In this document: positions 9,093 through 17,413 of the stretch, piece by piece | Layout: the number at the start of each line of letters is the position of its first letter | Position numbering within the stretch: position 1 is the first letter of the stretch | Assembly (NCBI RefSeq): GCF_000165795.1 | Contig: NZ_CM001022.1 | Span: forward strand, 1,583,812 to 1,647,811 | DNA length: 64,000 nt | Direction: 5' to 3' | Source: Aminomonas paucivorans DSM 12260 | GTDB taxonomy: Bacteria; Synergistota; Synergistia; Synergistales; Synergistaceae | Position numbers and translations under genes: made by a program | Notes under the pieces: generated by a model | The model's database searches: none | Told to the model about the DNA's origin: nothing | Seen by the model: only the letters and a program-made list of their open reading frames with translations

Positions 9093-9993
9093 GAAGCCTC
9101 ACCTCGAACTCCAAGTTGACCCCATGAGCGTTCGCCACTCGCTCCCGGCACTGCAAGGCCAGCTCCAGGATATCGCTGGCGGAGGCGTCTTGAACGTTCT
9201 CAATAAAGTTGGCGTGTCGGGGGGACACGCGCGCCCCTCCTCGCACCAACCCCTTGCAGCCCGCCAAGTCCAAAAGTCGACCTGCGCTGAAGCCCGGGGG
9301 ATTTCGGAACACGCACCCTGCGGTCTTGCACATCCGAGGTTGGTTACGCCGCAGGTCTCCGAAGGCTCGAGCCCGCCGCCTCAGTTCCGCCTCTTCCGTC
9401 GGGGCCAGGAGAAGACCTGCACTCAGGATGAGGGTTTTCTCCTTCTGGAAGGGAGAGGTGCGGTAGGCAAAGGAGAGGTCGCTCCGGGCACACCTCCGCA
9501 CAACCCCGTCCTCCTCCTGGATCTCCAAGAAGCTCACATGGTCCCCGATGGAATCTCCCTGGGCGCCCGCATTCCCCGCGAGGGCCCCTCCAAGGGTCCC
9601 AGGAATGCCCAGAGCAAATTCCAGCCCCGAAAGCCCCCTCCTCAGGGACCAGGAAACCAGCCTCCTCAAAGAAACGCCGCCGGGGACGCGAAACTCCCGG
9701 AGGGGACCCCGCGTACCCAGCAAAGCAGGAGGGGTCGGATCATCACGAAGAAGCAACACCCACCCGGGAAGCCCTTCGTCCGGGACGAGCACGTTGCTCC
9801 CCTCCCCGAGGAGGTGCAGAGGGACACCCTCCTGCTTTGCGGCGACGCAGATGTCCCGAAGGACTGGGAAGGTGCGAGGGCGCAGGACCAAGGGAGCCAC
9901 TCCCCCCACGCCCCAGGTGTTCCAGTGCTTCAAGGACTCCCGGGAAAGGACCGAACACAGTCCTTTTCGGTCAAGCTCCCACAGCCACCGCAT
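9076..9993 (-). CDS. murB: UDP-N-acetylenolpyruvoylglucosamine reductase MurB
   Basis: FAD enzyme that reduces UDP-GlcNAc-enolpyruvate to UDP-MurNAc with NADPH. About 305 residues from the ATG at 9993. FAD-binding motifs are LLGEGSNVLVPDEG and GIPGTLGGALAGNAGA. The C-terminal domain contains AGCKGLVRGGARVSPRHANFI with the conserved catalytic-region pattern. An open frame extends to 10062, but that part lies inside murC and lacks family similarity. The chosen ATG overlaps murC by 23 bases and its ribosome-binding site is weak (GGAAAG), so the exact start is less certain than the identity. Confidence 0.94.
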   Translation of the reverse strand: MRWLWELDRKGLCSVLSRESLKHWNTWGVGGVAPLVLRPRTFPVLRDICVAAKQEGVPLHLLGEGSNVLVPDEGLPGWVLLLRDDPTPPALLGTRGPLREFRVPGGVSLRRLVSWSLRRGLSGLEFALGIPGTLGGALAGNAGAQGDSIGDHVSFLEIQEEDGVVRRCARSDLSFAYRTSPFQKEKTLILSAGLLLAPTEEAELRRRARAFGDLRRNQPRMCKTAGCVFRNPPGFSAGRLLDLAGCKGLVRGGARVSPRHANFIENVQDASASDILELALQCRERVANAHGVNLEFEVRLLGPTP

Positions 9994-11428
9994 GAGCGAG
10001 GGAGCTTTCCCGCTTGAGGGAATCGAGAATCCTCTCCCCAAGGAGACAGACGTTCCCAGCACCCACGGTCAGGACGACGTCCTGATCCCTTCTCTCCCGC
10101 AGGACCACTTCCACCGCCTCCGAAAAGGAACCGCAGAGATCCAGCCTGGTGGGACCCTCTTTCGGGAAGGCCTCTGCGATGAGGTGGGATCCCACGCCGG
10201 GGATGGGGGTTTCGTCTGCTCCATAAACGGGCAAAAGGAGGACCCGGTCCGCGCCGGTCAGCACAGTCGCAAACTCCCGGAACATGGCAGCCGTCCGGGT
10301 AAAGCGATGAGGTTGGAAGAGGACAAGAAGCCTACGATGGGGAAAGGCGCCCCGCAGGGCACGGAGGGTCGCATGGATTTCCCGGGGATGGTGCCCGTAG
10401 TCGTCGTATACCTCCACTCCTTCCGCCGCCCCAACCCTCTGAAGGCGCCGCTTGGCCCCTTTGAAGGTGCTCAAGGCACGGCAAGAAACCTCGAAGGGAA
10501 TCCCGACGATGGAGCAGGCCGCGCAGGCGGCCAGGGCGTTGAGGACGTTGTGCTCCCCCGAAACGCGAAGGGATAAGGTGCCAAGAGGCGTACCCCGGAA
10601 GTGGACCAAGCAGCGGATCCCCCCCCCCGGGAGAGGGGTCACGTCCGTGGCTCCCCAGGTCCAGGAAGTTCCCCAACCGTACGTATAAAGGGTCTCGGAC
10701 GCCAGGCCGTCCTCATGGAGACGCTCCGCCAGTCTCCTCGTCCCGGCGTCTTCGGCGCAGAGAACCAGGGATCCAGCAGGTTTCTTCCCGAGAGCGAAGC
10801 GATGAAACGCATCGCCCACGCTTTCGTAGGTCGGGTAGTGGTCCACGTGATCCCAATCGATGTTGGTGACCACCGCAATCTCCGGGGAGAACAGCTCGAA
10901 GCTGCCGTCGCTCTCGTCCAGCTCCGCTACCATGGTCTCTCCGGAACCCAATTTGGCGTTGCATCCGATGTCGCATAATTCCCCGCCCAACGCCACGGTA
11001 GGGGAAATCCCCGCGTTCTCCGCGATGAGGGCGATCATGGAGGACGTGGTCGTCTTCCCGTGGGTTCCCGCCACTCCAATCCCCCTCCGGCGATTGAACA
11101 GGTCGCTCAGGACCTCGGCCCGTCGCGCCACGGGGATGCCTCGCTCCCGGGCTGCACGGATCTCCGGGTGTTCTTCGGAAATGGCGCTGGTGTAGACCAG
11201 CAGGTCCGGGGAAAACCGCTCCAGATGATCCTGGTGATGTCCCAGAACAAGTTCGATCTTGTGCTGGACCACCTTCTCCGCATAGGAAGTGTGGACCATG
11301 TCGCAACCGCTCACGGCAAAGCCCATATCCTTCAGAAGGAGGGCCAACCCGCTCATACCGGCACCACCGATGCCCATGAGATGAATGTGATGCATGGATT
11401 GTAGCCGGAGCGGAAAAGCCTTATTCAC
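9971..11428 (-). CDS. murC: UDP-N-acetylmuramate--L-alanine ligase MurC
   Basis: ATP-dependent ligase adding L-Ala to UDP-MurNAc, the first amino acid of the stem peptide; about 485 residues. It shows the N-terminal nucleotide-sugar loop HLMGIGGAGMSGLA, P-loop AGTHGKTTTSSM, VAELDESDGSF, and the C-terminal DDYGHHPREI and LFQPHRFTR motifs typical of MurC. The start is GTG 11428, preceded by AAGGAGAGG, and it overlaps the murG stop by four bases (GTGA). A later ATG in the sequence SMHHIHLMGIGG is possible but has no ribosome-binding site. Confidence 0.96.
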   Translation of the reverse strand: MNKAFPLRLQSMHHIHLMGIGGAGMSGLALLLKDMGFAVSGCDMVHTSYAEKVVQHKIELVLGHHQDHLERFSPDLLVYTSAISEEHPEIRAARERGIPVARRAEVLSDLFNRRRGIGVAGTHGKTTTSSMIALIAENAGISPTVALGGELCDIGCNAKLGSGETMVAELDESDGSFELFSPEIAVVTNIDWDHVDHYPTYESVGDAFHRFALGKKPAGSLVLCAEDAGTRRLAERLHEDGLASETLYTYGWGTSWTWGATDVTPLPGGGIRCLVHFRGTPLGTLSLRVSGEHNVLNALAACAACSIVGIPFEVSCRALSTFKGAKRRLQRVGAAEGVEVYDDYGHHPREIHATLRALRGAFPHRRLLVLFQPHRFTRTAAMFREFATVLTGADRVLLLPVYGADETPIPGVGSHLIAEAFPKEGPTRLDLCGSFSEAVEVVLRERRDQDVVLTVGAGNVCLLGERILDSLKRESSLAHAVAVGA

Positions 11429-12513
11429 AAGAGACCTCTCCTTTCGCCTAGAGGGGCGATGAGAACACGCCATAGGTCGGAACTGATTCTTTCTGCCGCA
11501 TTATACATGTCTCGTCCCGATCTGGGGTGTTCCTGCCTGCTCGCCTCCAACCGTTTCAATTGTGTGGCTAATTCTTCCTCCGTGCCTGTCGTTTCATCCC
11601 AAATCTGCCCGACGTTGTCTCGACAAAACTGCAGAGCATTCGCCCTCTGGTGGTCTCCCGTCGCATGTCTCCAGGGGACCACCAGCGCCGGGAGCCCCGC
11701 GAGGCGAACCTCCGTCAGGGTAGAGGCCCCCGCACGAAGGACAGCCAAATCCGCCACGGAATAGAGGAACTCCACATCCCACCGCCTCGGCAGGAGGATT
11801 CGGTTCCCTTGGCGATCCAGGCAACTGCTGGCACCCAAAAAGAGGAAGGTCCAGGAGGCAAAGGCATCTTCCCGCGCCAGATTCTGTACCTGAAGGAACA
11901 GGGGGTGGCTTGCGAGAGACCCGGCCATCACGGCCACGATGGGCGCCGACGGGGCTTCCCCCTCCAAACCCAGGCGTTGCCAGGCTTCCTGCCGGGAGAC
12001 CAGATGGAAGGAACGCACCGGGACCCCCACGGGCGTGAATCGCCCTTCCGCGAAGGGGGCACATCGATCCCACCCCGAGGCCACGGGAACCCCCATGCGG
12101 GAAGCGAGCCTGGCGGTCTTTCCCGCCCAGGCGTTCTGCTCGTGCACCAGAGCGGAAATCCCCCTCATTTTTGCCACCAACAGAGAAGGAAAACAGAGAT
12201 ACCCCCCGAAGAGGACGCAGGCATCGGGGCGCTCCTCCCGGAAGCATTCCGCAGACTGGGAAAGACCCTGAAACTGCTGGCGCCAACGTCGCAGTCGCTG
12301 CCCGCGGGGGGCCCCCAACGGCGACCCCTCCAGGGAGATGATGTGGGGGTCCAACCCGGCGCTTCGGTACATCTCCAGCTCCAGGGAGCGCATCCCCGTG
12401 AGGTAGCCCAGGTGGACCTCCGGATGATGCCTCTTTACCCAATCCCCAAAGGCGATGGCGGGCCAGACGTGCCCCCCCGTTCCCCCGGCCACCAGCAGGA
12501 TGCGACGAATCAT
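11425..12513 (-). CDS. murG: UDP-N-acetylglucosamine--N-acetylmuramyl-(pentapeptide) pyrophosphoryl-undecaprenol GlcNAc transferase MurG
   Basis: Membrane-associated GT28 glycosyltransferase converting lipid I to lipid II; 362 residues. The N-terminal G-loop is VAGGTGGHVWPAI. The conserved HEQNAWAGKTARLASR segment is near residue 125, and the C-terminal donor-site region is RAGASTLTEVRLAGLPALVVP followed by DHQRANA. The ATG at 12513 follows GGAGGAGAGG and overlaps the ftsW stop by four bases (ATGA). The reading frame is open further upstream within ftsW, but that stretch is not coding. Order ftsW-murG-murC is standard. Confidence 0.96.
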   Translation of the reverse strand: MIRRILLVAGGTGGHVWPAIAFGDWVKRHHPEVHLGYLTGMRSLELEMYRSAGLDPHIISLEGSPLGAPRGQRLRRWRQQFQGLSQSAECFREERPDACVLFGGYLCFPSLLVAKMRGISALVHEQNAWAGKTARLASRMGVPVASGWDRCAPFAEGRFTPVGVPVRSFHLVSRQEAWQRLGLEGEAPSAPIVAVMAGSLASHPLFLQVQNLAREDAFASWTFLFLGASSCLDRQGNRILLPRRWDVEFLYSVADLAVLRAGASTLTEVRLAGLPALVVPWRHATGDHQRANALQFCRDNVGQIWDETTGTEEELATQLKRLEASRQEHPRSGRDMYNAAERISSDLWRVLIAPLGERRGLL

Positions 12514-13667
12514 GATGTCCTCTCCTCCACTTCCATCGGTTCTTCCCTGCATAGACGAAGAAGGAGCCCGATTCGAAACCACATGGTGACAAGGGAACTT
12601 CCTCCGTAGCTGAGGAAGGGAAGGGGCATGCCCGTGAGGGGCATCATCTTCGTGACCCCTCCCAGATTGATGAACAGGGGAAGGATCACCGTCAGGGTCA
12701 GTCCCCAAAACAGAGACGCCCGAAGGGGATCCTCGGTTCTCATATAAAGACGATAAAGCCGCAGAGTCCAACAACCATAAAGGGCAAGCACCCCCAGCGT
12801 TCCCAGTAGACCCAGCTCCTCCCCCAGGGCCGCGTAGAGGAAGTCGGTGTACGCGGCGGGAAGATACTGCAGTTTTTGGAAGCCATGCCCCAAACCCGTG
12901 CCGAAACCGCCCCCGTTGTTGAAGGCGATGAGTCCCTGGATCGCCTGAAACCCCGTGTCCAGTGGATCCTTCCAGGGATCCAGAAAGGCAGAGATGCGCC
13001 GGAGGCGGTAGGGCGCAAGGAGGATCAGGGGAATCAGCGCCGCCAACCCTCCAAAGGAGGTCAGGAGCGGAAGCTTCCACCCGTATTTCTCCACGAACAG
13101 CCCCATGCAGACGGAGAACACCAGGATCGTGGTCCCCAGATCGGGTTGCAGAAGCAGAGGGATCGAGGAGAGGGAAAGGAGGATCAAGGTCTTGACGAAA
13201 GCCCGGACGGTGTCCTGCTGGTCCCGGTACAAGATCTTCGTCAGATGAACCGTCAGGGCCAGGAAAAGCAGCTCCCCCGCCTGGATGGAAAGCCCTCCCA
13301 GACGGATCCAACGCCGAGCCCCACCAACGGATGCCCCAACTCCCGGGATCAGGGTTGCAAAGGTTAGTAGGAGAGCACAAAACCACCAGAGCCCGCTGGT
13401 CCGAAGCCAGAAACGGGTGGGGACCAACCATGCGAAAAGGAGACCCAGGATCCCCACCAGGAGCCACCGAAACTGGCGCAATCCCACAGAGAAGGGCGTC
13501 CCCTCGTTGGCGAAGGCCAAGGGGCTGGTGGTGGAGGTGATGACCAACACCCCCAGTCCGGTGAGAAACAGAGGGATCAGCCAGATCAGGGGATCCGGCC
13601 GGACTCCGGACGCCCCTTCCTGGCTCAAGGTTCCTTCCCCGTAGCTGTTCGGCTCAGGAAACACCAA
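12510..13667 (-). CDS. ftsW: Lipid II polymerase FtsW (SEDS family)
   Basis: Polytopic SEDS glycosyltransferase that polymerises septal peptidoglycan with the class B PBP FtsI; up to 385 residues with about ten membrane segments. Hallmarks are GGARRWIRLGGLSIQ and the loop GTGLGHGFQKLQYLPAAYTD followed by ALGEELGLLG; the last membrane segment includes GVTKMMPLTGMPLPFLSYGG, all strongly conserved in FtsW/SpoVE. The start is uncertain: TTG 13667 (or GTG 13664) gives the longest form, while TTG 13628 is preceded by GGGGAAGGA. The gene overlaps murD by up to 14 bases. FtsW rather than RodA is inferred from its place between murD and murG. Confidence 0.94.
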   Translation of the reverse strand: MVFPEPNSYGEGTLSQEGASGVRPDPLIWLIPLFLTGLGVLVITSTTSPLAFANEGTPFSVGLRQFRWLLVGILGLLFAWLVPTRFWLRTSGLWWFCALLLTFATLIPGVGASVGGARRWIRLGGLSIQAGELLFLALTVHLTKILYRDQQDTVRAFVKTLILLSLSSIPLLLQPDLGTTILVFSVCMGLFVEKYGWKLPLLTSFGGLAALIPLILLAPYRLRRISAFLDPWKDPLDTGFQAIQGLIAFNNGGGFGTGLGHGFQKLQYLPAAYTDFLYAALGEELGLLGTLGVLALYGCWTLRLYRLYMRTEDPLRASLFWGLTLTVILPLFINLGGVTKMMPLTGMPLPFLSYGGSSLVTMWFRIGLLLRLCREEPMEVEERTS

Positions 13668-15042
13668 GCTCAGGTCTCTCCTTCAGGGAACAGGCCAGAT
13701 CTCGAAAATGATCGCCCCGCTCCTTGTAGTTTCGGTACTGGTCCCAACTCGTGCAGGCAGGAGAAAGCAGCACCGAGTCTCCGGCCTCCGCCTTGTCGTA
13801 GGCCAACGGGACCGCCTCGTTCAGGCTCCTGACCAAAGACCAGCGATGGTAGCCCGCATCATCCAGAGCCTTCCCGATTCTCTCTCCTTCCTCTCCGAAA
13901 AGAACCGCGAAGCGGGCCCATTCCGTGACGGCTTTGGCAAGGGAACCGTAGCTCTCTCCCTTGCCCTGTCCCCCCAGGAGGATGACCTTCGTGCCCGGGA
14001 GGCTGGTCAGGGCGGTCATCGTGGCCGCCACGTTGGTCCCCTTGGAATCGTCCACGAATCGGACCTTCCCCAGTTCCCGAACCAGCTGGCAACGATGGGG
14101 AGGAGCGACGAAACGGGTCAGGGCCTCCTCCACGTGCTTCGGTGCATCCTTCAGGACCAGAGTTGTCGCCGTCGCCGCCATGGCCGCGTTCTCCAGGTTG
14201 TGGTCCCCCAGCAGGGAAAGAGCGTCGAAGGAGAACAACCGGCGTTTTCCCAAGCCGGGGAAAGAAAGGAGGGCCTCGCGACGGGAACGGATCAAGGTCA
14301 CCCCCCCCTCCTCCCCTTCCCCATCCTCTGTCCAGGAAAGGGGGATGGTCTGGGAAACGGGAGGCAGGAGGGGAAGCTCCGAACGCTGCACGATGGCCAT
14401 GCCGGTCGTGGGATCCAACGCCCGAACCAGGTTGGCCTTGGCATCCACATAGGCCTCGTAGGAGCCGTGCCAATCGATGTGGTCCGGCGCCAGGTTCGTC
14501 ACCACGGCAAGGGAACAACGAAGCCGCCGGGCCCAGTGAAGCTGGAAGCTGCTGAGTTCCGCCACCACCCATTCCGCTTCCTCGCGGACTGCGGAGGCAA
14601 GAGGATTTCCGATATTTCCCGCCACGGAAACCCGGACCCCTTCTTCCCGCAGCAGATGCCCGATCAGAGAGGTGGTGGTGGTCTTCCCGTTGCTCCCCGT
14701 AACCCCGAGGAGCGAACCGCGCAGGAAGGGGGAGACGAAATCCAGTTCCCCCATCACCTCCACCCCTTGACTCAGGGCCTGCTGGATCTGGGGCACCCGA
14801 GGGGCGATCCCGGATCCCAACAGGAAGAGGTCCGTTTCAAAGACACGGGGCGTATGCCCCCCCTCCTCGAAGCCGATGCCCCTGGAACGCAGCCGCTCCC
14901 GGGCTCCCTCTTCCAAAGGCCTCTGTTCGGTCACGAAGACCTCCATGCCCAAATCCTTTGCCAGTTCTGCCAGGGCAAGGCCGCTGACCCCGGCTCCGAA
15001 CACCGTCGCCCGTTTGCCCTCCCATTGCCGGAGGTTCTTCAT
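13654..15042 (-). CDS. murD: UDP-N-acetylmuramoylalanine--D-glutamate ligase MurD
   Basis: ATP-dependent ligase adding D-Glu; about 462 residues. It has an N-terminal Rossmann-like loop VFGAGVSGLALAELAKDLG, P-loop GVTGSNGKTTTTSLI, VVAELSSFQLHW, the NLAPDHIDWHGSYEAYV motif and C-terminal FVDDSKGTN, all characteristic of MurD. The ATG at 15042 has GGGGAGGGG nine bases upstream and overlaps the mraY stop by four bases (ATGA). An upstream open extension lies inside mraY and is not coding. Confidence 0.96.
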   Translation of the reverse strand: MKNLRQWEGKRATVFGAGVSGLALAELAKDLGMEVFVTEQRPLEEGARERLRSRGIGFEEGGHTPRVFETDLFLLGSGIAPRVPQIQQALSQGVEVMGELDFVSPFLRGSLLGVTGSNGKTTTTSLIGHLLREEGVRVSVAGNIGNPLASAVREEAEWVVAELSSFQLHWARRLRCSLAVVTNLAPDHIDWHGSYEAYVDAKANLVRALDPTTGMAIVQRSELPLLPPVSQTIPLSWTEDGEGEEGGVTLIRSRREALLSFPGLGKRRLFSFDALSLLGDHNLENAAMAATATTLVLKDAPKHVEEALTRFVAPPHRCQLVRELGKVRFVDDSKGTNVAATMTALTSLPGTKVILLGGQGKGESYGSLAKAVTEWARFAVLFGEEGERIGKALDDAGYHRWSLVRSLNEAVPLAYDKAEAGDSVLLSPACTSWDQYRNYKERGDHFRDLACSLKERPELGVS

Positions 15043-16010
15043 CCGTTCGCCCCTCCCCAAAAACGTTGGAACAAAACCCAGATCCCGCCCATGCCCAACA
15101 GATGGACCAACCAAAACCGCGTGACGATGCGGGTCTCCGGCCAACCGATCAACTCGAAATGATGGTGCAGGGGACTCATCCGAAAAAGCCGCCTCCCAAA
15201 GCGGTGGATCGCCACCAACTGAAGGGAGACGGACAGGATCTCCACCCCGAACAGAAAGCCCAGCGGAACCACCAGAACCAAGGCGCGGGCGGCCACGCAA
15301 AGGCTCAGCAGAAGCCCCGCCAGGAAATGGGCTCCCCCATCGCCCATGAAGACCCGGGCAGGATGCCCGTTGTGCCAAAGGAAGGCGGCACACAGGGCCC
15401 AACCCCCGACGGCGGCCTCCCGAACCCCTCCCTGCACGAAGGGAAGCAGTGCCGTCAGGGACAGGACCATGGCTCCGGCGGCCAACCCGTCCAACCCGTC
15501 GGTGACGTTGACGGCATTCTGGATTCCCGTGCTTACGAAGAGAAGCAGCGGAAGAGCCAGGGGAAAGGGCACGGTCCATCCGGGCCACAGGTCCACCCCT
15601 GCCCACGAGACGGCGACGCACCAGGGAAGGGAGAACAGAAGCTGCAGCACCAGTTTTTGGAGGCTGCGAAGGCCTTCGCTGGAACGGCGCCACTGCTTGA
15701 GAAAGTCATCCCAGTACCCTACGAACCCCACGCACAGGGGCAGGGACCACAGCACCCAGTCACTGGAAGAAAAGGGCTCGCCCCGGCAGACCCGGACGCC
15801 CGCCAGCATCAGGGGAACCGCCAGAAACACCACCCCCCCCATGGAGGGGGTCTTACCCTTCTCCAGGATGTGCCGTTCCGGGCCGTAGGCCTTCTGGACC
15901 TGGCTCATGCGACGGCGCAGGGAAAAGCGGATCCAGCATTCCTGCAACAGCACCTCCACCCCAAACACCCCGAGGGCCAGCAGGATCAGTCCAACGGCAG
16001 GGGGGGCCAT
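15039..16010 (-). CDS. mraY: Phospho-N-acetylmuramoyl-pentapeptide transferase MraY
   Basis: Integral membrane enzyme moving phospho-MurNAc-pentapeptide onto undecaprenyl phosphate to make lipid I. 323 residues with about ten membrane segments. Conserved segments are KGKTPSMGGVVFLAVP, FVGYWDDFLKQW, NVTDGLDGLAAGAM (the DGLDGLA catalytic motif), FMGDGGAHFLAGLLL and the cytoplasmic loop PLHHHFELIGWPE. The ATG at 16010 shares one base with the murF stop (TGATG), so translation is probably re-initiated from murF. The identity is certain. Confidence 0.97.
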   Translation of the reverse strand: MAPPAVGLILLALGVFGVEVLLQECWIRFSLRRRMSQVQKAYGPERHILEKGKTPSMGGVVFLAVPLMLAGVRVCRGEPFSSSDWVLWSLPLCVGFVGYWDDFLKQWRRSSEGLRSLQKLVLQLLFSLPWCVAVSWAGVDLWPGWTVPFPLALPLLLFVSTGIQNAVNVTDGLDGLAAGAMVLSLTALLPFVQGGVREAAVGGWALCAAFLWHNGHPARVFMGDGGAHFLAGLLLSLCVAARALVLVVPLGFLFGVEILSVSLQLVAIHRFGRRLFRMSPLHHHFELIGWPETRIVTRFWLVHLLGMGGIWVLFQRFWGGANG

Positions 16011-17413
16011 CAGGCTGCGTCCCCCCGGAACAAGGGCAAGAGACGCTCCAGACCGTAGGAACGGGACCCCTTGAGCAGGAGGAGGGCGTGTTTCGGCAGA
16101 ACGGGCCCCCCTTCCTCCAAGAGAACCGCCGTGTCGGGGACCCACCGGACCTGATCGGGAAGGTCGGACCGAAGGGGAGCCCACTCCTCCCCCACCAAGA
16201 CGGCACCATCCACCCCTCGCAGCTTTCCCAGGATCTCCCGGTGCCAGTGCGGGCTGGTCTCCCCCAGTTCCCTCATGCCCCCCAGAATGGCCCAGGACAC
16301 CCCGGCTCCCTGGGAGGACAGGAGATGGAGGTTTTCCAAGGCAACCCCCATGGAGGCGGGGTTGGCGTTGTAGGTCTCGTCGAGAATCCACAATCCCTCC
16401 CGATCCGACAGGACTCTTCCTCGTCCCGGAAGGGGCAGGGAGGTCTCCGCCACCTCCCGGAGTGCCTCCTCCCCGACGCCGCGTCGGAGGGCCACGGACC
16501 AGGCAAAGGCCCAGGCATAGGCATGCTGCCGTCCCCAAAGGCGGGAGGCAAAGCTCCAGCTCCGCCCCGCCTCGCGCAGATGCAGGTCCAGAACGGGACC
16601 CTTTGAGGTCCAACGCGGCTCCGCACGCTCGATCCTCACCTCCCCCCCCGACACCCCAACTCCCAGGGATCGCTCCGCGGAGAAGGAGGCATGAAGGGCG
16701 TCCCGAAGAAGTGCATTATCAAAGTTATAGGTCACTCGTTCCGCCTGACGGGATTCCAAGAGCTCCAACTTCGCCGCCAGAACCCCCTGAACGTCCCCCA
16801 ACCCCTCCAGGTGGGCCGGGCAGACCTCCGTGAGGAACAGCTCCTGAGGGGGGAAGGACGCCACCAGCGCTGAGATCTCCCCCGGGTGGTTCGTCCCGTA
16901 CTCCAAAACCAGGTTACGGGTGTCCGGGGGCATCCCCAGGACCGTGGACGCGCACCCGATCCGGGTGTTGTAACTCTTGGGCGCACCATGGGAAGGCTCC
17001 ACGGAAGCCAGCACCCGCAGGATCAGGTCCCGGGTGGTGGTCTTCCCCACGGATCCGGTGATGCCGTACACCTTCGGGGCAACCCGCTCCCTCCATTGAC
17101 GGGCCAGGGTCACCAGGGCATCCTCCACGGAGTCCACAAACACCCACGCGACATCGGCAGACCCGGGAAGGGAAGCCCTCGCCTCCCTCCCCGGTCCGCG
17201 AAGGGCCAGAACGGCCGAGGCTCCCCCGGCCACCGCGTCCCCCACGAACCGATGCCCATCGGTGCGCTCCCCCGGCAGAGCTGCGAAGACGCAGCCCGGG
17301 GTCACTTCGCGGCTGTCGTAGCAGACGGAGAAGGGGAAGGGACGATCCGGACCCTCTGCCCCTCCCCCGAAGAGGGCGGCTACCTCATGAGTACGGAAGC
17401 GCTCAGCAGTCAT
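16010..17413 (-). CDS. murF: UDP-N-acetylmuramoyl-tripeptide--D-alanyl-D-alanine ligase MurF
   Basis: Adds D-Ala-D-Ala to the UDP-MurNAc tripeptide, the last cytoplasmic step; 467 residues. It shows the N-terminal SVCYDSREVTPGCVFAALPG, P-loop GITGSVGKTTTRDLI, the LVLEYGTNHPGEI segment and the C-terminal LDETYNANPASM, the MurF-specific asparagine-rich motif. The ATG at 17413 overlaps murE by 11 bases. Its D-Ala-D-Ala substrate needs a Ddl ligase, which must be encoded elsewhere since none is in this cluster. Confidence 0.96.
   Translation of the reverse strand: MTAERFRTHEVAALFGGGAEGPDRPFPFSVCYDSREVTPGCVFAALPGERTDGHRFVGDAVAGGASAVLALRGPGREARASLPGSADVAWVFVDSVEDALVTLARQWRERVAPKVYGITGSVGKTTTRDLILRVLASVEPSHGAPKSYNTRIGCASTVLGMPPDTRNLVLEYGTNHPGEISALVASFPPQELFLTEVCPAHLEGLGDVQGVLAAKLELLESRQAERVTYNFDNALLRDALHASFSAERSLGVGVSGGEVRIERAEPRWTSKGPVLDLHLREAGRSWSFASRLWGRQHAYAWAFAWSVALRRGVGEEALREVAETSLPLPGRGRVLSDREGLWILDETYNANPASMGVALENLHLLSSQGAGVSWAILGGMRELGETSPHWHREILGKLRGVDGAVLVGEEWAPLRSDLPDQVRWVPDTAVLLEEGGPVLPKHALLLLKGSRSYGLERLLPLFRGDAA

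Noticed and set aside
12514-13467. Long N-terminal extension of murG (and similar upstream extensions of murD, mraY, tilS, the radical SAM gene and polA)
   Set aside because: Each extension lies inside the preceding gene or an RNA gene, shows no family similarity, and a good ribosome-binding site marks the internal start.
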